Origin: Microbacterium sp. Root180
GTDB taxonomy: Bacteria > Actinomycetota > Actinomycetes > Actinomycetales > Microbacteriaceae
Direction: 5' to 3'
DNA length: 64,000 nt
Assembly (NCBI RefSeq): GCF_001428485.1
Contig: NZ_LMHS01000002.1
Span: 10,415 to 74,414, forward strand
Part shown: positions 33,297 through 41,982 of the stretch, in pieces
How positions within the stretch are numbered: the stretch's first letter is position 1
How the letters are laid out: the number at the start of each line of letters is the position of its first letter
The notes under the pieces: model-generated
What the model was told of the DNA's origin: nothing
Seen by the model: only the letters and a program-made list of their open reading frames with translations
The model's database searches: none
Position numbers and translations under genes: made by a program

Positions 33297-35855
33297 TCAC
33301 GACGGGTACGCGACGAGGCCGAGCTCGACGGGGGAGACGAGCTGCGGATGCGCCGGCACGACCCTCACCGTGTAGCCGAACGTTCCCGTCACTGCCAGCG
33401 GCAGCGTTCCCGTGAACGTCGTGAGGCCGTCCACGGCGGGCCCGGCCGGCTGCAGGCGCTGCACGGAGTGATCGCGGGAGAGGGCGTCGTCCTCGTCGGT
33501 GCGCCCGTACGCGAGCTCGACGGCCACATCCTCCGGCGAGAGCCCGTCGAGCCGGACCGCGGCGCTCACCTCGAGCGCGTCACCGGCCTGCGCCTGGGAC
33601 GGGATGCCGGACGAGTCGACGCCCGCGATGACGACGCGGGGCCAGGCCTCCGTCACCCGTGCGACGAAGGCGGCAACCGCCCGCGCCTCGGCGAAGCCGT
33701 CGGCACGCAGCGCGACGTCGTGCGCCGCCGAGGGGACGTACAGCCGCTGCACGTAGTCGCGCACCATGCGGTCGCTCGTCGCCTTCTGCCCGAGATCGGT
33801 CATGGTGTGGCGCACCATGTCGAGCCAGGCCACCGGCACCCCGCCCTCGCGCTCGTAGAACTTCGGGACGAGCTGGTGCTCGATGAGGTCGTACAGCGCC
33901 GCCGCCTCGGCGTCATCGCGCTCCTCGTCGCTCGATGCGGTGTCGGCGGTCGGGATCGCCCAGCCGTTGCGGCCGTCGTACCACTCGTCCCACCAGCCGT
34001 CGAGGATCGACAGGTTCAGCGCGCCGTTGAGTGCTGCCTTCATCCCGCTCGTGCCGCACGCCTCGAGCGGACGCAGCGGATTGTTGAGCCACACGTCGCA
34101 GCCGGGGTAGAGGTCCTTGGCGAGGCCGATGTCGTAGTCCGGCAGGAACACGATGCGCCCGCGCACCTTGGGGTCGCGGCTGAACCGCACGAGCTGCTGG
34201 ATCAGGATCTTGCCCGAGTCGTCGGCGGGGTGCGACTTGCCGCCGATGACGATCTGCACCGGGCGCTCGGGATCGGTCAGCAGCGCGGTGAGGCGCTCGG
34301 GGTCGCGCAGCATGAGCGTCAAGCGCTTGTAGGTCGGCACGCGGCGGGCGAACCCGATCGTCAGGACCTCGGGGTCGAGCAGATCCTCGAGCCATCCGGG
34401 CACGATCCCCGAGCCGGTGGCGAGGGATGCCGCGACCCGGTGTCGCGCCTCGGCGACGAGCTCGCCCTTCATCTGCTGACGCACGCCCCACAGCTCGGCG
34501 TCGCTGACGGCACCGCGGTCGTTCCAATCGTGCGTGTCGGTGAGCGCGTCGCCCCACGCTCGCTCGCTGAGGGCCTTGAGTGCCGGATGGACCCACGTGG
34601 GCGCGTGCACGCCGTTGGTGATCGAGGTGATCGGCACCTCGTCCACGTCGACGCGGGGCCACAGCATCCCGAACATGCCGCGGCTGACCTCGCCGTGGAG
34701 CACGGAGACGCCGTTGGCGTGCTGCCCGAGGTGCAGGCCGAGGACGGCCATGTTGAAGACGCCCTGGTCGCCGCCCTCCCACGTCTCGAGTCCGAGCGAG
34801 ATTGCGCGCCCGGCGTCGAGGTTCGCGAAGAGTCCGGTCGCGAGGTAATCGGCGATGAGGTCGCGCGGGAACCGGTCGATCCCTGCGGGAACCGGGGTGT
34901 GGGTCGTGAAGACCGTCCCCGCCCGTACCTGCGCCAGCGCGGTGTCGAAGTCCAGCCCGTCGTGGGTGATGAGCTCCGACATCCGCTCGAGCCCCTGGAA
35001 GCCGGCGTGCCCCTCATTGGTGTGGTAGACGTCCGGCGCCGGTCGGCCTGTGAGCTCGGACCACACGCGCACGGCGCGCACGCCGCCCACACCGAGGAGC
35101 AGCTCCTGCAGCAGCCGGTGCTCACCGCCGCCCCCGTAGAGACGGTCCGTGACCTTGCGCAGCTCGTCCGAGTTGGACGGCGTCTCGGAGTCGAGCAGCA
35201 GCAGCGGGATGCGCCCGATGTCGGCGACCCACACGCGCGCATGCAGCACGCGGTCGCCCGGAAGCTCCAGCCCGATCTCGACGGGCGCGCCCTCGCGGTC
35301 GCGCAGCAGCGTCAGCCCGAGACCGTAGGGGTCGAGCAGCGGGTAGCTCTCGCGCTGCCAGCCGTCGTCGCCGATCGACTGGCGGAAGTAGCCGGCGCGG
35401 TAGAAGAGGCCGACTCCGGTCAGCGGGACACCGAGATCGGATGCGCTCTTGAGGTGGTCGCCCGCGAGGATGCCGAGTCCGCCCGAGTACTGGGGGAGCG
35501 AACCGTCCACACCGAACTCCGGGGAGAAGTAGGCGATGTGCACCGGCTTGTCGCCTTCGAGACGCTGGAACCAGCGGTCCCCGTCGAGATAGGCGGTGAG
35601 GCGTTCGTCCTCCTCGCGCACGCGACGCACGAAATCCTCGTCGCGAGCGAGCTCGTCGAGGCGATCCTGTCCGAGTGCGCCCAGCATGCGCGCCGGGTTC
35701 TCGCCGATCGACTCCCACAGCGTGGGATCCATCGACGCGAAGAGGGCATGAGTCGCACGGCTCCACGACCACCGCCAGTTGGCGGCGAGTCGGTCGAGGG
35801 GTGCGAGGGCCTCGGCGAGGACGGGGCGGACGGTGAACGTTCGGATGGCCTTCAC
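33297..35855 (-). CDS. glgP: Alpha-glucan (glycogen/maltodextrin) phosphorylase
   Basis: Releases glucose-1-phosphate from alpha-1,4-glucans. The 852-residue protein is of the bacterial family that begins with a DUF3417 domain (residues 1-110) and has the GT35 core: YFSPEFGVDGSLPQYSGGLG, THTPVPAG, ITNGVHAPTW, KRLTLMLRD and the PLP-site region RPLEACGTSGMKAALNG, where glycogen phosphorylases carry the PLP lysine. A C-terminal extension of about 130 residues is a beta-domain. GTG 35855 is chosen because TAGAAT ends 7 nt upstream on this strand. Stand-alone gene. Confidence 0.9.
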   Translation of the reverse strand: MKAIRTFTVRPVLAEALAPLDRLAANWRWSWSRATHALFASMDPTLWESIGENPARMLGALGQDRLDELARDEDFVRRVREEDERLTAYLDGDRWFQRLEGDKPVHIAYFSPEFGVDGSLPQYSGGLGILAGDHLKSASDLGVPLTGVGLFYRAGYFRQSIGDDGWQRESYPLLDPYGLGLTLLRDREGAPVEIGLELPGDRVLHARVWVADIGRIPLLLLDSETPSNSDELRKVTDRLYGGGGEHRLLQELLLGVGGVRAVRVWSELTGRPAPDVYHTNEGHAGFQGLERMSELITHDGLDFDTALAQVRAGTVFTTHTPVPAGIDRFPRDLIADYLATGLFANLDAGRAISLGLETWEGGDQGVFNMAVLGLHLGQHANGVSVLHGEVSRGMFGMLWPRVDVDEVPITSITNGVHAPTWVHPALKALSERAWGDALTDTHDWNDRGAVSDAELWGVRQQMKGELVAEARHRVAASLATGSGIVPGWLEDLLDPEVLTIGFARRVPTYKRLTLMLRDPERLTALLTDPERPVQIVIGGKSHPADDSGKILIQQLVRFSRDPKVRGRIVFLPDYDIGLAKDLYPGCDVWLNNPLRPLEACGTSGMKAALNGALNLSILDGWWDEWYDGRNGWAIPTADTASSDEERDDAEAAALYDLIEHQLVPKFYEREGGVPVAWLDMVRHTMTDLGQKATSDRMVRDYVQRLYVPSAAHDVALRADGFAEARAVAAFVARVTEAWPRVVIAGVDSSGIPSQAQAGDALEVSAAVRLDGLSPEDVAVELAYGRTDEDDALSRDHSVQRLQPAGPAVDGLTTFTGTLPLAVTGTFGYTVRVVPAHPQLVSPVELGLVAYPS

Positions 35856-36000
35856 GCGAGCGATTCTAGGGGCATTGGATGAAAACGCTTGCACTCCGCT
35901 TCCTGGCGCACAGCGGACCGGCGATGCGCGGGGTGGCTCGCCGGACACGCGAGCGGCGACGGTCGCGTGCGTCGTCGGGAGCCGGGTCTACGCTGGCCTC

Positions 36001-36234
36001 ATGGCCATCGCACGACTCCACGGAGGCCCGCTCGACGGGCAGCTCCTGCCCCTCGAAGACCCGCAGCTCGAACGTCTGATCGTCCCGTACAGCGAAACCC
36101 AGGTCGTGTACGAGCGCAAGGGCTCGCTCGAGAAGACCGGCGAGGGCGACGGCCCTACCGAAGCCGAGTTCTGGTTCGTCGAGTCGCAGGACGAGATCGA
36201 CCCCTACAGCGACTCGGCGAGTGACCGGCGCTGA
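36001..36234 (+). CDS. Small hypothetical protein
   Basis: A 77-residue acidic protein, not recognised as a named family. It opens with RLHGGPLDGQLLPL, a G-G-P-L-D-G motif I associate with small actinobacterial and phage proteins of unknown role, followed by a beta-rich middle (QVVYERKGS, AEFWFVES). TACGCT ends 6 nt before ATG 36001, so it has its own leaderless-type promoter. The CYTH gene starts inside its last codons (14-base overlap), so the pair is cotranscribed. Confidence 0.6.
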   Translation: MAIARLHGGPLDGQLLPLEDPQLERLIVPYSETQVVYERKGSLEKTGEGDGPTEAEFWFVESQDEIDPYSDSASDRR

Positions 36235-36862
36235 TCGCGGCGACCCTCCGGCGCGGTCCGTCGAGATCGAGCTGAAGTTCGACGTCGACGCCGGGGCTGC
36301 CGTGCCGGATTGGTCGGAGCTTCCCGGCGTCGTGACGGTGAGTGCCGGCGAGGAGCGCTCGCTGGATGCGATCTACCTCGACACGGCCGATGGCGCGCTC
36401 GCCCGCCGCGGCTTCGCCCTGCGTCGCCGCACCGGCGGGCCCGACGCCGGCTGGCACATCAAGGGGCCGCGCGGAGCCGATGGCGGGCGCGTCGAACTGC
36501 ACTGGCCGCTCGGGGCGGAGGGCGTCGTCCCGGCGGCAGCGCGAACCGAGCTGTCCGGCGTCCTGGGTGACGCCGAGCTGACGCCGCTCGCGCGCATCCG
36601 CAACGAGCGCGTCGCGTACGCGCTCGCCGGGCAGGACGGCGGTGTGATCGCGGAGTTCGCCGACGATCACGTCCGCACGCGCGACGAGCGCAACGGCATC
36701 GATCGCGAGTGGCACGAGTGGGAGATCGAACTCGGCCCCGCGGCCCCCGCGGACCCGCAGTGGCGCGCGTCGTTCTTCGCGGCCGTCGAGACGGCCGCGC
36801 TGGCCGCAGGCGGCCGGGCCGCGGCATCCGATTCCAAGCTCGCAAGAGCGCTCGGCCACTGA
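36221..36862 (+). CDS. CYTH-domain protein (triphosphate tunnel metalloenzyme)
   Basis: A 213-residue triphosphate tunnel metalloenzyme. The N-terminal ExExK motif is VEIELKFDVD; later charged strands include YLDTADGALARRGFALRRR, WHIKGPRG and WHEWEIELGP. The family binds and hydrolyses triphosphate-bearing substrates (tripolyphosphate, thiamine triphosphate or, with other domains, adenylate cyclase). The missing CHAD domain and the single domain length favour a phosphatase-type enzyme. GTG 36221 overlaps the preceding gene; a terminator follows. Confidence 0.83.
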   Translation: MTGADRGDPPARSVEIELKFDVDAGAAVPDWSELPGVVTVSAGEERSLDAIYLDTADGALARRGFALRRRTGGPDAGWHIKGPRGADGGRVELHWPLGAEGVVPAAARTELSGVLGDAELTPLARIRNERVAYALAGQDGGVIAEFADDHVRTRDERNGIDREWHEWEIELGPAAPADPQWRASFFAAVETAALAAGGRAAASDSKLARALGH

Positions 36863-36876
36863 CCCGGACGAACGAC

Positions 36877-36905
36877 GAAGGCCCCGGACTGCACCCGGGG
36901 CCTTC
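36877..36905. terminator. Bidirectional terminator between CYTH gene and lpdA
   Basis: GAAGGCCCCGG (36877-36887) pairs with CCGGGGCCTTC (36895-36905) around a 7-nt loop. It sits between convergent stops at 36862 and 36920 and can serve both. Confidence 0.8.
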
Positions 36906-36919
36906 TCACGTGTGAACCG

Positions 36920-38317
36920 TCAGAGGTTGATCATGTGGCCTGCGAGGCCGTGGAAGGCCTCCTGCACGGCCTCGGACAGCGTCGGGTGGGTGTGGACGTT
37001 GCGGGCGGTCTCGAGGGCGGTGAGGTCCCACTTCTGCGCGAGGGTCAGTTCGGGCAGGAGCTCGGATACGTCGGGTCCGATCAGGTGCCCGCCGAGGAGT
37101 TCGAGGTGCTCGCCGTCGGCGATGAGCTTGACGAAGCCGATCGGCTCGCCGAGGCCGTTCGCCTTGCCGTTGGCCGAGAACGGGAACTTCGCGACCTTGA
37201 CGTCGTAGCCGGCATCGCGCGCCTGCTGCTCGGTGAGGCCGAACGAGGCCACCTGCGGCGAGCAGAACGTGGCGCGCGGCATCATGCGGTAGTCGCCGAG
37301 GGTCATCGTCTCGGCCTTGCCGATCGTCTCGGCGGCGACCACGCCCTGCGCCTCTGCCACGTGGGCGAGCTGCAGCTTGGCCGTCACGTCGCCGATCGCG
37401 TAGATGTGCGGCACGTTCGTGCGCATGTGGTCGTCGATGTCGATGGCGCCGCGGTCGGTGAGCTTCACGCCCGTCGCCTCGAGGCCGAAGCCTTCGACGT
37501 TGGCGGCGAAGCCGATCGACATGAGCACCTTGTCGGCTTCGATCGATCCCTGCGAGCCGTCTTTGGCGGTGTAGGTGACGGTGACCTTGTCGCCCGAGTC
37601 GACGACCGTCTCGACCTTGGTCGAGGTGAGGATGTCGACGCCGTACTTCTTGTAGTGGCGGGCGATCTCCTTCGACACGTCTGCGTCCTCGTTGGGGAGG
37701 GCGCGGTCGAGGAACTCGATGATCGTGACCTTGACGCCGTAGTGGGTCATGACGAAGCCGAACTCCATGCCGATCGCACCGGCCCCGACGATGACGATCG
37801 ACTCGGGCAGGCCGCGCGACATGATCTGCTCTTCGTACGTGACGACGTTCTCGCTGAGCGTCACGCCGGGCAGCAGGCGCACCTTCGAGCCGGTCGCGAT
37901 GATCGCGTTGTCGAACGTGACCTCCTCGGTGGCGCCATCGGCCTTGGCCACGGTGATCGCGTTCGGGCCCGTGAAGGTTCCGCGGCCCTCGTACTCGGTG
38001 ACCTTGTTCTTCTTCATCAGGTAGTGGATGCCCTTGACGTGCGTCTCGGACACCTTGCGACTGCGGTCCCACGCGACGCCGAAGTCGAAGGACACCTCGC
38101 CCGAGATGCCGAACAGCTCGGCCTGGTCGTGGAAGATGTGCGCGAGATCGGCGTTGCGCAGCAGAGCCTTGGAGGGGATGCACCCCACGTTGAGGCACAC
38201 ACCACCCCAGTACTTCTCTTCGATGATCGCGACGGAGAGGCCGAGCTGAGCGCTGCGGACGGCCGCGACATACCCGCCGGGGCCCGCGCCGAGGATGACG
38301 ACGTCGTAGTGAGGCAT
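36920..38317 (-). CDS. lpdA: Dihydrolipoyl dehydrogenase
   Basis: FAD-dependent E3 subunit of 2-oxoacid dehydrogenase complexes, 465 residues. It has the FAD-binding [17 protein letters not shown], the redox disulfide [13 protein letters not shown], the NAD-binding [14 protein letters not shown], the second FAD motif YAIGDVT, and the C-terminal catalytic His-Glu in HTHPTLSE. Full family length. TAGGCT ends 6 nt before ATG 38317 on this strand (leaderless). No E1 or E2 genes are beside it, so one copy probably serves several complexes. Confidence 0.95.
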   Translation of the reverse strand: MPHYDVVILGAGPGGYVAAVRSAQLGLSVAIIEEKYWGGVCLNVGCIPSKALLRNADLAHIFHDQAELFGISGEVSFDFGVAWDRSRKVSETHVKGIHYLMKKNKVTEYEGRGTFTGPNAITVAKADGATEEVTFDNAIIATGSKVRLLPGVTLSENVVTYEEQIMSRGLPESIVIVGAGAIGMEFGFVMTHYGVKVTIIEFLDRALPNEDADVSKEIARHYKKYGVDILTSTKVETVVDSGDKVTVTYTAKDGSQGSIEADKVLMSIGFAANVEGFGLEATGVKLTDRGAIDIDDHMRTNVPHIYAIGDVTAKLQLAHVAEAQGVVAAETIGKAETMTLGDYRMMPRATFCSPQVASFGLTEQQARDAGYDVKVAKFPFSANGKANGLGEPIGFVKLIADGEHLELLGGHLIGPDVSELLPELTLAQKWDLTALETARNVHTHPTLSEAVQEAFHGLAGHMINL

Positions 38318-38326
38318 GCTTCCAGC

Positions 38327-39004
38327 CTACTGCGCGGCGGGAGGCGCTGAGCCGGACCCGGGGTCGCCGCCGAGCGCCCGCTCGCGGTTCTCGGCGAGCG
38401 CCTTCTCGCGGCGCGCGCGCGACACCAGCAGGTAGAGCACGGCGCCGGCGATGGCGATCAGCACGACGCCCACGACGATCCACGGCCACGACGAAGATCC
38501 CGACGCGGCGGGGGGAGCGCTCGCGGACGGCGTCGGAGTCGGCGTCGGATCGGACGTCGCCGTCGGCTCGGGGGTCGTGGTCTGCGTCGGAGTCGGCGTC
38601 GGTGTGCCGGAGACGGTGAAGGCGAACTCGCCCGAGATCGGGTGACCGTCACTGGATACGGTCTTCCACAGGACGGTGAGGGGGCCGGATGCTGCGCCCG
38701 CCAGCGGCTGCGTCAGCACGTTGTCCTGCGCAGTGGGCGCACCGTCGGCGAGTTCGGTGCCCGCAGCATCCGTCACCGACACCTCCGACGCGCCCGCATC
38801 GGTCGCGATGATGCCGCTGAAGGTGAACGAGATCTGCGCGGGGAGCGCATCGACGGTGGAGTCCGCGGCGGGGTCGCTGCCGAGAAGCTCGTCGTGGGCC
38901 TGAGCGGGCGCTCCCGCGAACAGGAGCACCGCGAACGCCAGGAGGAACGCCGCGGCGAGGGCGAGGGGGCGAGCGGATGAACGCGTGTGAATTCCTTGTG
39001 ACAT
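38327..39004 (-). CDS. CopC-domain copper-binding membrane-anchored protein
   Basis: About 225 residues. The signal peptide ends at AQA, leaving an N-terminal histidine (HDELLGSDPA), the copper ligand typical of CopC; SSDGHPISGEFAF carries the second conserved His. A Thr/Pro linker (TPTPTPTQTTTPEPTATSD) leads to a C-terminal membrane helix (WPWIVVGVVLIAIAGAVLYLL) and a basic tail. TAGGCT on this strand is spaced 7 nt from GTG 39007 and 10 nt from ATG 39004, so the true start may be GTG 39007. It is divergent from the copper-storage-like gene. Confidence 0.87.
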   Translation of the reverse strand: MSQGIHTRSSARPLALAAAFLLAFAVLLFAGAPAQAHDELLGSDPAADSTVDALPAQISFTFSGIIATDAGASEVSVTDAAGTELADGAPTAQDNVLTQPLAGAASGPLTVLWKTVSSDGHPISGEFAFTVSGTPTPTPTQTTTPEPTATSDPTPTPTPSASAPPAASGSSSWPWIVVGVVLIAIAGAVLYLLVSRARREKALAENRERALGGDPGSGSAPPAAQ

Positions 39005-39113
39005 CACCCGATCGAGCCTATCGACCCCCTTCGATCCCGCGTCCGCGAGGTCTAGCATGGCGCCAGGCGGGAGCACCTGCCCCGCCGGCCGCAGAGCGGA
39101 AGGACGGTGGCGG

Positions 39114-39515
39114 ATGGACGCCATGATGATGGACGCCATGTCGAAGGACATGATGTCGATGCCGGGCATGGACACGATGGACATGGCGGTGCTGCAGGCC
39201 TGTATGGACGCCTGCTCGGCCTGCGAGCAGGCGTGCACGGTGTGCTCCACGCAGATGATGTCGTGCGCGCCCGCGTGCATGAACTGCGCGGACATGTGCA
39301 ACACGATGATGCGGGCCATGATGCGCATGCAGGGGATGACGCCCGCTTCGATGATGGCGATGCTCGACGCCTGCATCGCGATGTGCCAGACATGCATGGA
39401 CGAGTGCATGGAGCATGCCGACCACAGCGAGGTCTGCAAGATGTGCGCTCAGTCATGCAAGGCGTGCATGGACGCCTGCATGGCCGTCAAGAACATGATG
39501 ATGAAGGCGGCCTGA
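39114..39515 (+). CDS. Cysteine-rich four-helix-bundle copper storage protein (Csp-like)
   Basis: A 133-residue protein with 18 cysteines and very many methionines, arranged as amphipathic helices with C-x3-C and C-x2-C spacing (ACMDACSACEQACTVC, ACIAMCQTCMDEC, CKMCAQSCKACMDAC). This is the pattern of Csp/DUF326 copper-storage bundles, where inward cysteines bind many Cu(I) ions. The Met-rich start (MDAMMMDAMSKDMMSM) is not a Tat or Sec signal, so it should be cytosolic. ATG 39114 has GGAAGGA upstream; a -10 TAGCAT is at 39053-39058. Divergent from copC. Confidence 0.88.
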   Translation: MDAMMMDAMSKDMMSMPGMDTMDMAVLQACMDACSACEQACTVCSTQMMSCAPACMNCADMCNTMMRAMMRMQGMTPASMMAMLDACIAMCQTCMDECMEHADHSEVCKMCAQSCKACMDACMAVKNMMMKAA

Positions 39516-39536
39516 GCCGCAGCAGCTCGACCGCGA

Positions 39537-39887
39537 TCAGCGACGCAGGACGTTGAAGCGCTCGCGACCGACCGCGAGCACGTGGTACCGCCCGTGCACC
39601 GAGACCGGCGCGCCCGGAGTGAGCACGAGGGCGGCGCCGGCAGCGCTCCACACGGCCACCGGCTCGGCGTCGGCGAGGGTGCGCAGCAGGATCACACCCG
39701 ACGCAGCGTCGGCGTGCTCGACGATCGCGTCGGACCAGTCCGACGGCGTCGCCGCGGCCAGCCGCGACTGGATCAGGTGCAGCGCGTGCCCCGGCGCGAA
39801 GGAGGAGCAGGCGTCGCCGCGGTCGCACATGCACGTCGCACTCTCGCGCACCTCAAGGGGCGGGATCTGGCGCTGCTGGCTCGACAC
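39537..39887 (-). CDS. Hypothetical protein
   Basis: A 116-residue protein not recognised. It starts VSSQQRQIPPLEVRESATCMC and has three cysteines close together (TCMCDRGDAC), then a small mixed alpha/beta domain with VILLRTLADAEPVAVW and HVLAVGRERFNVLRR at the end. Choice of GTG 39887 rests on GAGAAGGAG 7-8 nt upstream; the longer frame upstream is antisense to garA. It lies between the copper genes and the garA operon, with no clear link to either. Confidence 0.55.
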   Translation of the reverse strand: MSSQQRQIPPLEVRESATCMCDRGDACSSFAPGHALHLIQSRLAAATPSDWSDAIVEHADAASGVILLRTLADAEPVAVWSAAGAALVLTPGAPVSVHGRYHVLAVGRERFNVLRR

Positions 39888-40055
39888 GGCGGGGCTCCTT
39901 CTCGTAGTTTCGTTCTTCACCCACGTTAGGTCGGGCGCCGCCCCCGGACACCTCGACCGACACGGGACGAAACAAAGCGGAACGTCGCGTCGTGCCGATT
40001 CCGCCTCTTTCGCGGCACGGGTGATCGGATAGGCTTGCAGCAGAGGAGGACGACC

Positions 40056-40565
40056 GTGGAGGAACACCGCCGACCCGACGAGGGCGACATCCGCCGGGCT
40101 TCCGGCGCGGGCGCCGAATCGGGTGACACCGACCGCGGAACCGACACCACCCAGACCTTCGGTCACGACTCGGATCTCTCCTTCGTTCCGTTCGGGAGCG
40201 AGCTGGCCGATGCCGAGCTCGAGGCCATCGAAGCGCTGCCGACCGGTGCCGCACTGTTGCTGGTCCGCTCCGGACCGACGGCGGGCGCCCGGTACCTCCT
40301 CGACACCGATGTGACCACCGTCGGACGTCACCCTGAGGCGGACATCTTCTTCGACGACGTCACCGTCTCGCGCCGTCACGCCGAGATCACCCGGACCGGC
40401 TCGTCGTTCGAGCTCGTCGACCAGCGCTCGCTCAACGGCACGTACGTCAACGGCGAGCGCGTCGACCGGTCGGTGCTGGACAACGGCGCAGAGGTGCGCG
40501 TCGGCAAGTTCCGCCTGAACTTCTTCGTCTCTCCCGCAGACCTCGCCCAGGCCCCGGAAGGGTGA
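40056..40565 (+). CDS. garA: FHA-domain regulator GarA/OdhI
   Basis: A 169-residue phosphoswitch protein. The N-terminal tail carries DTTQTFGHDSDL, matching the phosphorylated TT motif of GarA/OdhI. The FHA domain (about 75-150) has TTVGRHPEADIFF, VSRRHAEI and LNGTYVNG. In mycobacteria and corynebacteria the unphosphorylated form inhibits 2-oxoglutarate dehydrogenase, and phosphorylation by PknB/PknG makes the FHA domain bind its own tail. GTG 40056 follows GAGGAGG; the -10 TAGGCT is at 40030-40035. The garA-ftsR-merR order matches Rv1827-Rv1828 and Rv1830 of M. tuberculosis. Confidence 0.9.
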   Translation: MEEHRRPDEGDIRRASGAGAESGDTDRGTDTTQTFGHDSDLSFVPFGSELADAELEAIEALPTGAALLLVRSGPTAGARYLLDTDVTTVGRHPEADIFFDDVTVSRRHAEITRTGSSFELVDQRSLNGTYVNGERVDRSVLDNGAEVRVGKFRLNFFVSPADLAQAPEG

Positions 40566-41257
40566 TGCCGGCCGCATCCGCCCGCGAACGATCATCGTCC
40601 GCGGGTCTTCTGAGCATCGGGCAGGTGCTCGCACGCCTCTCGCCCGAATTCCCGTCGCTGACCTCCAGCAAGCTCCGTTTCCTCGAGGTGCAGGGCATCG
40701 TCACGCCGTTGCGCACCGAGTCGGGCTACCGCAAGTTCTCGCCCACCGACCTCGAACGACTGCGACTCGCGCTCACGCTCCAGCGCGACCACTATCTGCC
40801 CCTCGTCGTGATCCGCGAGTACCTCGAAGACGTCGATGCCGGCCGCCAGCCCGCCACGCCCACCGCCGTCCCTCCGCCGTCGATCGTGCCGGCGCCGCGC
40901 CGGTATCGCCGTGACGAACTGCTCGCGGCGGCGGGGGCCGCGCCGCAGCTGCTCAACGACGCCATCAGCACCGGAGTGATCACGGGATCCGACGGCTACT
41001 CGGAGCAGGAGGTCGCCCTGCTGCGCGCGCTGGTCGCGCTCGACCGGCACGGCATCGAGCCGCGCCACGTTCGAGCGCTGCGCCAGAACGCCGAACGCGA
41101 CGTCGCCCTGGTCGAGCAGGCGCTCGCCCCGCTGCTGAGGCGCACCGACTCCGCGTCGCGAGGTCGGGCGGGCGAACTCGCACCCGAGCTGGCCAAGCGT
41201 CTGGACGAGGTGCGGTCGATCTTCGTGCGCGGCGCGCTCGAGCGGCTTCTCTCCTGA
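40562..41257 (+). CDS. ftsR: MerR-family cell-division regulator FtsR
   Basis: A 231-residue MerR-type DNA-binding protein. The winged helix-turn-helix starts LLSIGQVLARLSPEFPSLTSSKLRFLE, followed by GIVTPLRTESGYRKFSPTDL. A proline-rich linker leads to a C-terminal domain. It is the Rv1828/FtsR branch, which in Corynebacterium activates ftsZ. GTG 40562 overlaps the garA stop; ATG 40565 is equally possible. Confidence 0.87.
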   Translation: MMPAASARERSSSAGLLSIGQVLARLSPEFPSLTSSKLRFLEVQGIVTPLRTESGYRKFSPTDLERLRLALTLQRDHYLPLVVIREYLEDVDAGRQPATPTAVPPPSIVPAPRRYRRDELLAAAGAAPQLLNDAISTGVITGSDGYSEQEVALLRALVALDRHGIEPRHVRALRQNAERDVALVEQALAPLLRRTDSASRGRAGELAPELAKRLDEVRSIFVRGALERLLS

Positions 41258-41366
41258 CCGGCACCGTCGGCATCGCGCGACACGCCGAGGCGTTACAGCC
41301 GATGTCGTTGCCCGAGCGGGGTGCCTCATCTAGCGTGGAAGTATCCGATCCGGAGGGGGGTCGAGC

Positions 41367-41912
41367 ATGACTGCTCGAGAAGCGGCCGAAGGCGAGCCGT
41401 TCGTCGCTGAGCTCCTCTTCACCGACGGACTCCCGGCCATGGACGACGAGGTCGGCTACCGCGGTGCGGTGGCGGCTCGCGCGGCGGGCATCACCTACCG
41501 CCAACTCGACTACTGGGCGCGCACCGAGCTCGTCGAGCCGACGGTGCGCGGTGCCAGCGGCTCCGGCTCCCAGCGTCTCTACGGCTTCCGCGACATCCTC
41601 GTCCTCAAGCTCGTCAAGCGACTCCTCGACACCGGCATCTCGCTGCAGCAGATCCGCACGGCGGTCGAACAGCTGCGCGCCTCGGGCATTCGCGACCTCG
41701 CCGGCACCACGCTCATGAGCGACGGCGCATCGGTCTACCTGTGCACGTCGAACGATGAGGTCATCGACCTGGTCAGCCGTGGTCAGGGAGTCTTCGGCAT
41801 CGCCGTCGGCAAGGTCCTGCGCGAGGTCGAGTCCGAGCTCGTCGAGCTCGACGCCCAGGCGCCGGAAACCATGGACGAGCTCGCACTTCGCCGCGCCGCC
41901 CGCACCGCCTGA
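41367..41912 (+). CDS. MerR-family regulator (Rv1830-like)
   Basis: A 181-residue MerR-type regulator. Core: YRGAVAARAAGITYRQLDYWARTELVEP, then GSGSQRLYGFRDILVLKLVKRLLDTG. The C-terminal part (ASVYLCTSNDEVIDLV) matches Rv1830-like proteins, linked in mycobacteria to division and drug tolerance. It has its own -10 (TAGCGT near 41331) and the ribosome site GGAGGGGGG. In M. tuberculosis a DUF151 gene separates it from ftsR; here that gene is absent from the interval. Confidence 0.87.
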   Translation: MTAREAAEGEPFVAELLFTDGLPAMDDEVGYRGAVAARAAGITYRQLDYWARTELVEPTVRGASGSGSQRLYGFRDILVLKLVKRLLDTGISLQQIRTAVEQLRASGIRDLAGTTLMSDGASVYLCTSNDEVIDLVSRGQGVFGIAVGKVLREVESELVELDAQAPETMDELALRRAARTA

Positions 41913-41982
41913 CCGTCGGCATCCTGGACCGCCCCAGGCGGGGTGTGCTCACCGAGGCCGTATGCCCGCGTCTCCGGTCGGG

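Noticed and set aside
33225-35882. A plus-strand open frame of 885 codons opposite the glucan phosphorylase
   Set aside because: The opposite strand encodes all GT35 motifs; this frame is compositionally an antisense shadow.
39018-39456. Minus-strand His/Met-rich frames that could look like metal-binding proteins
   Set aside because: They are the complement of the Cys/Met-rich copper storage gene; the plus frame has the helical Cys spacing and a ribosome site.
41920-41960. A terminator between the Rv1830-like gene and the PLP enzyme
   Set aside because: The GC-rich segment CCGCCCCAGGCGGGG can pair only with a very tight loop and has no T tract on either strand.
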